NCBI GenBank assembly: GCA_017303905.1
Contig: JAFLBH010000003.1
Location: 248,001-312,000 of the forward strand
Reading direction: 5' to 3'
DNA: 64,000 nt
DNA from: Bacteroidota bacterium
GTDB taxonomy: Bacteria > Bacteroidota > Bacteroidia > B-17B0 > Aurantibacillaceae
A program made the position numbers and the translations under genes. The notes under the pieces are model-generated. The model did not search any database. It was not told the DNA's origin and was given only the letters and a program-made list of their open reading frames with translations. Of this stretch, positions 18,803 to 26,996 are shown piece by piece. The first letter of the stretch is position 1, and the number at the start of each line of letters is the position of its first letter.

Positions 18803-19781
18803 TCCAACAAATACTCCCGAGTATTACATCAACGGAATTCTCTCCGGCGATATCACCGTTCTAAGCCGTGCCATTACGCTTATTGAATCGACAAAAGCGG
18901 AACATCAGGAATTAGGCGGAAAGGTGATAGACGGCATCATGCACAAAACCGGACAATCCTTTCGTTTAGGAATTACCGGCGTACCGGGTGTAGGAAAAAG
19001 TACCTTTATAGAAAGTTTCGGTTTACACTTAGTAAATAACGGTCACCGCCTTGCTGTTTTAGCCATCGACCCAAGCAGCCAGAAAAGTAAAGGGAGTATT
19101 TTAGGCGATAAAACACGCATGGAAAAACTCTCTGTTCATGCGAATGCTTTTATTCGTCCTTCACCCAGCAGCGGAACTTTAGGTGGCGTTACCAAAAATA
19201 CATTTGAAACCATTTTGCTTTGCGAAGCGGCCGGATTTGATTTTATCATTGTAGAAACGGTGGGAGTTGGTCAAAGTGAAATTGCCGTTAGCCAGATGAC
19301 GGATTTCTTTTTATTACTGATGTTAGCAGGTGCCGGCGATGAATTGCAAGGTATTAAACGCGGCATCATGGAAATGGCCGATGCACTTCTAATTACCAAA
19401 GCCGACGGAAACAATTTACAAAAAGCTAAAAACGCGAAAACAGAATACGCGCACGCCTTACATTTATTTCCACCCTCAGAAAGCGGATGGATTCCGAAAG
19501 TGGAAATCTGCTCCAGTATACAAAATGAAGGCATCAAAGAAGCTTTACAAATCATTGAATCCTATAAAAACTTAAGTATTACGAACGGTTACTTTTCATT
19601 GAAGCGTAAACAACAATTAAGTGATTGGCTACACTACAGCATCAGCGAGCAATTGAAAGAAAAATTCTACAATCATCCTTCCATCAAAGAAGAATTAAAG
19701 AATATTGAAAAGAATTTAGACAGCGGAAAAATTAATCCGTATCGCATCGCTTCCGAGTTAATTTCCAAATGGAAAAACTAA
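18795..19781 (+). CDS. meaB: Methylmalonyl-CoA mutase-associated GTPase MeaB
   Basis: A 328-residue SIMIBI-class GTPase of the MeaB/ArgK family that protects and reloads B12-dependent methylmalonyl-CoA mutase. Visible motifs are the P-loop GVPGVGKST (62-70), LAIDPSS (~93-99, family hallmark), the ETVGVGQSE switch (~152-160) and the base-recognition region TKAD (~198-201). The start is TTG at 18795, overlapping the amn stop; the next ATG (GIMHKT) is well inside the N-terminal helix and would remove conserved sequence. The mutase itself is not in the window. Together with NrdJ it points to cobalamin use. Confidence 0.92.
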   Translation: MSNPTNTPEYYINGILSGDITVLSRAITLIESTKAEHQELGGKVIDGIMHKTGQSFRLGITGVPGVGKSTFIESFGLHLVNNGHRLAVLAIDPSSQKSKGSILGDKTRMEKLSVHANAFIRPSPSSGTLGGVTKNTFETILLCEAAGFDFIIVETVGVGQSEIAVSQMTDFFLLLMLAGAGDELQGIKRGIMEMADALLITKADGNNLQKAKNAKTEYAHALHLFPPSESGWIPKVEICSSIQNEGIKEALQIIESYKNLSITNGYFSLKRKQQLSDWLHYSISEQLKEKFYNHPSIKEELKNIEKNLDSGKINPYRIASELISKWKN

Positions 19782-19874
19782 AATCGTTTTAGCTCTCAAA
19801 AAGCCAATAATTCCTTAACAATTACCTCCCATTTTCATTGATAAATAGCTTAATTTTAAGCTTTCCATTTTACT

Positions 19875-22800
19875 ATGAAAAAACTTTTACTTTTTGTCTT
19901 TACCGCATTGTTTTTAGTAACGAATGCAAATTCCTTAATCGTTGAAAATCCTTATGCGAACAGCTTTAAAAAAGCGTATGCACTCTACCCTTCTGTTCCG
20001 AAAGGAGTTTTAGAAGCTGTGGCTTGGACACAAACCCGTTTCACGCATTTATCCAATGAAGAGAATAGTTGTATCGGAATACCGCAAGCTTTTTCCGTTA
20101 TGGGATTAACGGAAGATGGGAAAGATTATTTCCGCAGCAACCTTTCCTTTGTTGCGCAACTTTCAGGATTTACTGAAAAAGACATTAAACAAAACGCGGA
20201 AACTTCCATCATTGCATATGCCGCAGCATTTAACAAACTGCAAAGTCTACATGCTAATTTTTCTTCCAATCCGGCAGATTACAAAAAAATATTGGTTGAG
20301 TTAAGTGAATTACCTGTTGTAAATAATCTCACCAATGATTTTGTGATGAACAGTCACCTTTATCAGTTATTCTGGTTTTTAAACAAAGGTGAATTTCAAG
20401 ATGCTTATAATTTCCCGGATTATCATTTGAATCTCGAAGAAATTTTTGGTGATAATTATTCTGTCTTATCTTCTTCCTCATTAAAAGTTTCCTCTTCATC
20501 CGTATCTACTCCTAGCGGTCAGCAATACAAGTCAGGCTTATTAACCCTAGCCTCTCCCGATTACCCATCCGCAATATGGAATCCGACAACATGTAATTTC
20601 AGCTCTCGTTCAGGCACACAAATTTCAGCCGTTACCATTCACTTTGTTCAAGGTTCTTATGCCGGTTGTATTTCCTGGTTTAAGAATTGCAGTGCCAATG
20701 CATCTGCGCATTATGTGATTCGCAGTTCCGACGGACAAGTCACACAAATGGTGTTAGAGGCGGATAAAGCCTGGCATGTGGGCTCTGAGAATCCATACAC
20801 TTTGGGAATCGAACACGAAGGTTATGTGAGCAGTATTTCCTGGTTTACTACAGCAATGTATAACTCCTCTTCAGCTTTAGTGAGAGACATGTGTACGAGC
20901 AACTCTATTAATCCATTACGTTGCTATTTTGGTCCAAGTTGCTCCGGCACCACCTCTCAATGCTTACAAGGTTCTTGCGTAAAAATTAAAGGGCATCAAA
21001 TGTACCCTAACCAAACACACACTGATCCGGGACCAAACTGGGACTGGGAACGTTTTTACAAATTGCTTAACAATACATATACCGTAACAACGTATACTGC
21101 ATCTTCCGGAAACTTTTATGATTCGGGCGGAGCGAGTGCTAATTACACTAATGACGAAAGAAAATTGTGGCTCTTCACTAAACCCGGCGCTACCAACATC
21201 ACTTTAAACTTTACATCGTTTAATACTGAAAAGAATTACGATTATCTCTTTATTTACGACGGAGGTAATGTAAACTCTCCTCTCATTGGAAAATATTCAG
21301 GAACGGTTAGTCCGGGTCCTATTACTTCTACTAACGATAGTTTATTGGTAGAGTTCAGAAGTGATTGCGCTACTTTAGCACCGGGATGGGTTGCCAGTTA
21401 TACAACTAACGTAGTGGTGACCTCCGCACCGGATGTAATCGCACCAACAACTTCTGTAGCTACATTAGGCGCGTGGAAAACCACCACCTTTAGTGCTACA
21501 TTCACGGATTTAGATAATACCGGAGGTTCAGGCGTAGAAAAAGGTTACTATCAGGTAATTGATTTTAATGGCACCGAATGGCGCGCCAATTATACACGTG
21601 GTTTCTTCGCCGATAATTTTGATAATGCCATTCATCCTGAGTGGACACAAAAAGCAGGAACATGGGGCATCAGCAATAATTCACTCGAACAAAGTGACGA
21701 AACAAGTACAGCCGCAGGAAACACAAACATTTACGCTTCCTTAACGCAAAATTTATCCAATCGCTATTTATACCACTTCCTAGCTAAAATAGAAGGAACA
21801 GGAACAAACCGCCGCGCGGGATTGCATTTCTTCTGTGATAATGCCGACAGTACCAACCGCAACAACTCTTATTTTGTTTGGTTCAGATTAGACGATCAAA
21901 AAATTCAAATCTATAAAGTAGTGAACAATAATTTTGGTTTACCAAAAATTGATCAGGCACTTGCTTTTAACGCGGCGCAGTGGTACGACATTAAAGTAAT
22001 TTACGACCGCATCACAGGGAAAATTTCCGTTTACATGAATAACGCTTTAGTTGCCACATGGACCGACCCATCGCCATACGCCAATGGAAATTTCATTTCA
22101 TTCAGAAGCGGCAACAGTAAATTCAGTATTGATGAAATAAAAGTATACCGTTCTCGTGCAGCAACTACAAACGTAAGTGTTGGTCCGGGTAACGCGAATG
22201 ATATCCGTTATCAGAATCCAAGTCCAACTCAATTCAGTGCCAAAGTAAAATCCATTTGCCAGGATTCGGCAGGAAACCTTTCTCCGATTTACTATCACGA
22301 TTTAAATATTGACTGGACACCACCATCCAACATCACTTTTGTAAATGACGGAAGCGGAACGGATATTTCTACAGCATGTACTAAAGACTCCTTACTCGCT
22401 AATTGGAGCGCAAGTGCCGATACCAATTCATCCGTAACATTCTATTCATACTCCATTGGTACAAGTGCGGGAGCGACAGATGTTTTAAACTGGACCAATA
22501 ACTGGGCTTCTACATCCACCAGCAGTCAGAGTTTAAGCTTAACGCACAACACCACCTATTATTTTAATGTAAGAGCTGAAAATGGAGCGGGATTATTAAG
22601 CAATGTATTCAGCAGTAACGGACAAAAAGTAGATACTACCTGTATTGGAATCGGCGTACAAGAAAATTTCAATGTATTGAACGTATCTGTTTTCCCGAAT
22701 CCTTTCACCAACACACTACAGATTGATGCAAGCGGATTAGAGAATACGGAAATTTTAGCGGAAGTGTTTGATGTAACCGGACGCGAAGTATTAAAATATA

Positions 22801-22925
22801 TGCTTCGTGGTAAAACGGCCGATAACAAACTTTCGATTAATACAAGCCAGCTTCAGCAAGGCGTTTACACTCTAAAACTAAGTGCCGGACAAAAAAGTCA
22901 AACTTTCAAGCTATTAAAACAATAG
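19875..22925 (+). CDS. Secreted N-acetylmuramoyl-L-alanine amidase, multidomain, T9SS type A
   Basis: A 1016-residue exported protein. A signal peptide (1-20) is followed by an all-helical N-terminal domain (~25-190). Residues ~225-400 are an amidase_2/PGRP domain, with zinc-ligand candidates His256 (VTIHF), His374 (KGHQMYP) and Asp384 (THTDPGP). A CUB-like domain (~405-515; YDSGGASANY, YDYLFIYDGG) follows, then a laminin-G/concanavalin-like jelly roll (~590-760), a fibronectin-III-like region and a type A CTD (~940-1016, VFPNPFTNTL, LQQGVYTLKL). It should cleave the amide bond between MurNAc and the stem peptide. Export to the outside suggests use on other bacteria's peptidoglycan or debris, which is inference. 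Confidence 0.87.
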   Translation: MKKLLLFVFTALFLVTNANSLIVENPYANSFKKAYALYPSVPKGVLEAVAWTQTRFTHLSNEENSCIGIPQAFSVMGLTEDGKDYFRSNLSFVAQLSGFTEKDIKQNAETSIIAYAAAFNKLQSLHANFSSNPADYKKILVELSELPVVNNLTNDFVMNSHLYQLFWFLNKGEFQDAYNFPDYHLNLEEIFGDNYSVLSSSSLKVSSSSVSTPSGQQYKSGLLTLASPDYPSAIWNPTTCNFSSRSGTQISAVTIHFVQGSYAGCISWFKNCSANASAHYVIRSSDGQVTQMVLEADKAWHVGSENPYTLGIEHEGYVSSISWFTTAMYNSSSALVRDMCTSNSINPLRCYFGPSCSGTTSQCLQGSCVKIKGHQMYPNQTHTDPGPNWDWERFYKLLNNTYTVTTYTASSGNFYDSGGASANYTNDERKLWLFTKPGATNITLNFTSFNTEKNYDYLFIYDGGNVNSPLIGKYSGTVSPGPITSTNDSLLVEFRSDCATLAPGWVASYTTNVVVTSAPDVIAPTTSVATLGAWKTTTFSATFTDLDNTGGSGVEKGYYQVIDFNGTEWRANYTRGFFADNFDNAIHPEWTQKAGTWGISNNSLEQSDETSTAAGNTNIYASLTQNLSNRYLYHFLAKIEGTGTNRRAGLHFFCDNADSTNRNNSYFVWFRLDDQKIQIYKVVNNNFGLPKIDQALAFNAAQWYDIKVIYDRITGKISVYMNNALVATWTDPSPYANGNFISFRSGNSKFSIDEIKVYRSRAATTNVSVGPGNANDIRYQNPSPTQFSAKVKSICQDSAGNLSPIYYHDLNIDWTPPSNITFVNDGSGTDISTACTKDSLLANWSASADTNSSVTFYSYSIGTSAGATDVLNWTNNWASTSTSSQSLSLTHNTTYYFNVRAENGAGLLSNVFSSNGQKVDTTCIGIGVQENFNVLNVSVFPNPFTNTLQIDASGLENTEILAEVFDVTGREVLKYMLRGKTADNKLSINTSQLQQGVYTLKLSAGQKSQTFKLLKQ

Positions 22926-22969
22926 TTTTGGCGCATTTTTGGGGATTTCTCTTCTGAAATCTGATTTTT

Positions 22970-22987
22970 ATCAGTAATATTACTGAT
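22970..22987. promoter_or_regulatory. Perfect 18-bp palindrome upstream of the Mla-type operon
   Basis: ATCAGTAATATTACTGAT is a perfect inverted repeat ending 11 bp before the first start codon of the operon. It is too AT-rich and lacks a T-run for a terminator, so an operator for a dimeric regulator is the more natural reading. No regulator gene is adjacent. Confidence 0.4.
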
Positions 22988-22998
22988 AGGAATAGGTT

Positions 22999-23802
22999 AT
23001 GAAAATTAACCTAAATCAGATCTTCGTAGCAATGATTAAAAACAAGGCATTCAATGATTTTTTAAATGAAGCCGGAAATATTTCTGCATTCACCGGTCGC
23101 TTTTTTAAGGAGTGTTTCAGGCCACGATATGAATTTGGTGAATTTTTAAAACAGTGTTATTTTATCGGTTATAAATCATTAGGCTTAGTAGGCGTTACGG
23201 CATTTATTATGGGTTTGGTAATTACCATGCAATCCCGCCCTACCTTAGTAGAATTCGGTGCAGAAGCCTGGTTACCCAAAATGGTATCCGTATCCCTCAT
23301 TCGAGAAATTGCACCTGTAATTACAGCACTAATTTGTGCAGGTAAAATCGGCTCGGGAATGGGAGCCGAATTAGGTTCGATGCGCGTAACCGAACAAATT
23401 GACGCCATGGAAGTATCCGGCACCAATCCTTTTAAATATTTAGTTGTAACCCGTGTATTCGCTGCTATCTTAATGATTCCGATTTTAGGTGTGTTGGCAG
23501 ATGCTATTTCTTTATACGGAGCCTATTTGGGTTGCAACATACATGGCGTGGTGAGCTGGCAATTATTCTGGAATCAGGTTTTTGAAACAAACGCGTACAC
23601 CGATTTAATTCCCGCTGTATTAAAAACATTTTTCTTTGGTTTAGCCATTGGAATTATCGGATGCTACAAAGGCTACACCACCAGTAAAGGAACTGAAGGC
23701 GTTGGACGCTCAGCGAACTCTGCCGTGGTAATTGCTTCCTTACTCGTGTTTGTATTAGATTTAATTGCCGTACAAATTGCCGACTTATTAGGATTAACGT
23801 AA
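22999..23802 (+). CDS. mlaE: MlaE-family ABC transporter permease
   Basis: A 267-residue inner-membrane permease of the MlaE/Mce-associated family, part of a phospholipid transport system between inner and outer membranes. Five or so hydrophobic segments are visible, and the conserved stretches IREIAPVITALICAGKIGS and GAELGSMRVTEQIDAMEVSG (~110-145) are the coupling region of the family. An alternative start is the Met at residue 12. The gene for the ATPase starts on the last base of its stop codon (TAATG), so the proteins are translationally coupled. Confidence 0.92.
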   Translation: MKINLNQIFVAMIKNKAFNDFLNEAGNISAFTGRFFKECFRPRYEFGEFLKQCYFIGYKSLGLVGVTAFIMGLVITMQSRPTLVEFGAEAWLPKMVSVSLIREIAPVITALICAGKIGSGMGAELGSMRVTEQIDAMEVSGTNPFKYLVVTRVFAAILMIPILGVLADAISLYGAYLGCNIHGVVSWQLFWNQVFETNAYTDLIPAVLKTFFFGLAIGIIGCYKGYTTSKGTEGVGRSANSAVVIASLLVFVLDLIAVQIADLLGLT

Positions 23803-24572
23803 TGCTGAAAGAAGAAACACAACATAGCACACAAACTTCCTCAGGCGATTACGTGATGAGCATTCGTAACCTTTACAAAGGTTTTGGAAGCAATAAGGTA
23901 TTGAATGATTTCAGCTTAAACATTCCGAAAGGAAAAAGCATTGGTGTATTGGGAAAATCAGGTTCCGGAAAATCAGTTTTAATTAAATGCATCATCGGAT
24001 TAATGCCTCCTGATTTGGGAAGTATTAATGTATTAGGACAAGAAGTTCCGAAATTAAATAACGAAGACTTAGATAAACTACGCGTAAAGGTTGGTTTTTT
24101 ATTTCAGAGTAATGCTTTGTACGACTCCATGACGGTAAGAGAAAATTTAGAATTTCCTTTACGTCGTCACTGGATGAAAAAAGAAACACGCAATGTAAAT
24201 GATTTGGTGATGGAAGCATTAGAGGCAGTTGGACTTGGCCATACCGTTGACATGATGCCTTCCGAATTATCGGGTGGTATGCGTAAACGTATTGCCATTG
24301 CGCGCACATTAATCTTAAAACCTGAAATTATTTTGTACGACGAACCAACTACAGGTTTGGATCCGATTACAGGAAGAGAAATCAGTCATTTAATGGTGGA
24401 AGTGCAAAAGAAATACAATACAACTTCTATCATTATTTCGCACGACTTAAACTGCGTAAAAATCGCGGCGGATAGTTTAGTGATGTTGATAGAAGGAAAA
24501 AATTACGCGGAAGGAACTTTCAATGAAATGAAAGCTTCTACTGATCCGAAAATAAAATTATTTTTTGAGTAA
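23802..24572 (+). CDS. mlaF: MlaF-family ABC transporter ATP-binding protein
   Basis: A 256-residue ATPase. Walker A GKSGSGKS is at 51-58, the Q-loop FLFQSNALYDSMTV at ~98-111 (SNALYDS is typical of MlaF), the signature ELSGGM at ~150, Walker B IILYDEPTTGLDP at ~177-189 and the switch His in IISHD (~207). It should power the MlaE permease. It overlaps mlaE by one base and is followed directly by the MlaD-like gene. Confidence 0.93.
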   Translation: MLKEETQHSTQTSSGDYVMSIRNLYKGFGSNKVLNDFSLNIPKGKSIGVLGKSGSGKSVLIKCIIGLMPPDLGSINVLGQEVPKLNNEDLDKLRVKVGFLFQSNALYDSMTVRENLEFPLRRHWMKKETRNVNDLVMEALEAVGLGHTVDMMPSELSGGMRKRIAIARTLILKPEIILYDEPTTGLDPITGREISHLMVEVQKKYNTTSIIISHDLNCVKIAADSLVMLIEGKNYAEGTFNEMKASTDPKIKLFFE

Positions 24573-24573
24573 C

Positions 24574-25551
24574 ATGGCAAACGAAACAGGAAGAAATTTA
24601 AAATTAGGCGCCTTTGTATTGGCCGGTACATTATTTTTAATTGTAGTGCTGTACATGATTGGTGCTAAACGTAATTTATTTAGCAATACATTTACCATTA
24701 CGGCCGATTTCTATAATGTGAATGGTTTAATGACCGGAAACAATGTGCGTTTCTCCGGAATTAATGTTGGCACCGTAGAAAGTGTAGAAATAATTTCGGA
24801 TTCATCGGTGCGTGTGGTGATGTTGATACAAGATAAAGTAAAGCAATACATTAAAAAGAATTCAGTTGCTACGGTTGGAACAGATGGTTTAATGGGAAAT
24901 AAACTCGTCAACATTAACGCCGCTAAAGATGGCAGTACAGCTCCGAGTATTGAAGAGGGCGATCAATTAAAAACATTAAGACCCATTGAAACAGATGAGA
25001 TGATTCGTACACTAAGCACCACCAACGATAATATCAAAAACATCACCACCGATTTAAAAACCATTGCGCAAAAAATAAACAGTCGCAATACCTTATGGAG
25101 TTTATTAATGGATACAGTGGTGGCTGAAAACATTAAGCAAGCGGTGGTGAATATTAAAATGGCAGGCAACAACGCCGCCGTGGTAATTGGCGACTTACAT
25201 TACTTAACAAAAGAAATGAAAGGCGGTAAAGGATTAATTGGAACCTTAATTACAGATACTACACTCTCTACCCGCCTCGACCATACCATGGTTAAATTAA
25301 ACCTGGCAGGCGATAATCTCGCGGTGATAACAGGGGATTTAGGAAATGTATCGAAGAAAATAAACACCAACGAAGGCACCTTAGGTATGTTGATTATGGA
25401 TACCATGTTTGTAAAGGATTTAAAATCGGCCATGAAAAATTTAGACAGCGGCACCGGCAACTTCAACGAAAACATGGAAGCCTTAAAACATAATATTCTT
25501 TTAAGAAAATACTTTAAGAAGAAGGCTAAAGAAGCTGAGAAGAAGAAGTAA
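24574..25551 (+). CDS. mlaD: MlaD/MCE-family substrate-binding protein
   Basis: A ~325-residue protein with one N-terminal membrane helix (KLGAFVLAGTLFLIVVLYMIG) and an MCE domain (~35-120: FYNVNGLMTGNNVRFSGINVGTV, GLMGNKLV), which binds lipids as a hexamer in the periplasm. The C-terminal half is predicted helical with repeated N-L-x-x-I/V heptads, longer than E. coli MlaD (183 residues). I use the ATG at 24574; a TTG at 24565 would overlap mlaF. It completes the permease-ATPase-MCE trio; MlaB, MlaC and MlaA are not present in the window. Confidence 0.88.
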   Translation: MANETGRNLKLGAFVLAGTLFLIVVLYMIGAKRNLFSNTFTITADFYNVNGLMTGNNVRFSGINVGTVESVEIISDSSVRVVMLIQDKVKQYIKKNSVATVGTDGLMGNKLVNINAAKDGSTAPSIEEGDQLKTLRPIETDEMIRTLSTTNDNIKNITTDLKTIAQKINSRNTLWSLLMDTVVAENIKQAVVNIKMAGNNAAVVIGDLHYLTKEMKGGKGLIGTLITDTTLSTRLDHTMVKLNLAGDNLAVITGDLGNVSKKINTNEGTLGMLIMDTMFVKDLKSAMKNLDSGTGNFNENMEALKHNILLRKYFKKKAKEAEKKK

Positions 25552-25604
25552 TATAATGAGTGTGGATTAAAAATTCGTGTGAAGGGGGAGATTAATCTTG
25601 GATT

Positions 25605-26981
25605 TTATTTACCTTTCCAGTGTTCTCTTATATATTTTAATAATTCACTCCCATGTAACTGCTCAGTACTTGCAGACCTTCTTATATAAAATTCCTCAGT
25701 ACCATTTCTTTTCATAAAAACTTCTGCATTTGCCTTTTCAACTCTAACATAAGCTATTGTTTTCCCTTCAATTTCATAATAGTCAAAAAGAATTGACGCA
25801 TTGCTATGTTTGCCAAAATGATTTGAAATAAGGTTATCAAAATGCTTCTTCAATTCATCCTGCTTGTTTCCCTTTGCGAATGAATTAAAGTCATCATCTA
25901 TGCCAAGGATACTGCCGTCATCCTTAATGCCGATAAGCAAAACTCCTCCATCACTATTTAAAAAGCCAGCAATAGCCCTTAGACATTTATATTCGATTTT
26001 CGGTTCAATCCTATTTGCCGATAAGTCCCATCTAAATCTACTTTTAAACTCAACCTTTCTTCCTTCCCCACCTTTTATTAATGCAGGTATATCCATTTCA
26101 GGTTCAGGAACGGCTAGAGTAGGCCACTTAATTACTGGTTTTAGAAACTTACTGGTAACATCATCTCCAATCTGACAGAAACGATCATAGGTCCATGTTG
26201 CAACATTATGAAACTTCTTCGCTTCTGGTGCCATTGTACCAGACCAATAAATTTCATTATCTAATGCCTTTTTATCCTTAATATTGAAGATTTTAAGACT
26301 TGAGACTTCTTTAAGTTTTATAAGCTCTCCAGCGACTCTAACTTCAACCTTATTTTCGTTATAAGCATCAGCAAGAACCATTACTTCCTGATAACTTAAA
26401 TTAAGAAGGTGTTTAGGTTTGTTTATCTCATATCTCACATTATATTTAAAGGATTGCAAAAGCAATTCTTCCGTAATTTGCTCGTCGCTTTTTTGGTACC
26501 TCATTATTGTTTCAGGCGTAAGCTGTGTTTTATCAAAAAACTCGAGAAGTTCTTGTGGGTCATCACCTTCATTCTGTGCAATTGATGATAAAACGAGTTT
26601 CATTTTTATATCCAGATCCTTTAGTTGTTCACTGCTAAACTGTGCGCTATTTAATCCTACTTTTCCAAGTACACGCAGAAACTTTAAACCTGCAGCTTGC
26701 ATAGAAGGGGTAATTTGTACATTACTTTTAATCTTAATTTTACCAAACGCTCCGTATATCATCGATTCAATTCTATGAACCGAAGGGATTTGTTCAAGAG
26801 TAACGCTAGACGCAAGGTTTTCGATTAGATTTCTCAACAACTTTTCAGGTGTTCCGAGGCCCATAGCAATTGCAAATTGCCTAAGGTCTCTTTTTTCTTC
26901 GTTTGTAGTGAACCGCTTTTCTATTTCAGGAAGCAAATCCTTTACTGTAGCAATTATTTCATTTTTTGCTTGTTCATCCAT
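25605..26981 (-). CDS. AlbA_2/Schlafen-type putative DNA/RNA-binding protein
   Basis: A 458-residue cytoplasmic protein. The C-terminal ~150 residues match the AlbA_2 (Schlafen core-like) domain: E-F-K in GRKVEFKSR (~312-318), then FLNSDGGVLLIGIKDDGSILGID (~345-367) and a late YVRVEK/FYIRRSAST pair. The N-terminal ~300 residues are charged and helical and I do not recognise them. It follows the 623-residue HEPN-like gene by 15 bp on the same strand. AlbA_2 proteins occur in antiphage systems and as regulators; the neighbours make a defence role plausible but unproven. Base use here is more AT-rich than in the flanking genes. Confidence 0.7.
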   Translation of the reverse strand: MDEQAKNEIIATVKDLLPEIEKRFTTNEEKRDLRQFAIAMGLGTPEKLLRNLIENLASSVTLEQIPSVHRIESMIYGAFGKIKIKSNVQITPSMQAAGLKFLRVLGKVGLNSAQFSSEQLKDLDIKMKLVLSSIAQNEGDDPQELLEFFDKTQLTPETIMRYQKSDEQITEELLLQSFKYNVRYEINKPKHLLNLSYQEVMVLADAYNENKVEVRVAGELIKLKEVSSLKIFNIKDKKALDNEIYWSGTMAPEAKKFHNVATWTYDRFCQIGDDVTSKFLKPVIKWPTLAVPEPEMDIPALIKGGEGRKVEFKSRFRWDLSANRIEPKIEYKCLRAIAGFLNSDGGVLLIGIKDDGSILGIDDDFNSFAKGNKQDELKKHFDNLISNHFGKHSNASILFDYYEIEGKTIAYVRVEKANAEVFMKRNGTEEFYIRRSASTEQLHGSELLKYIREHWKGK

Positions 26982-26996
26982 AATTATACTGATAAA

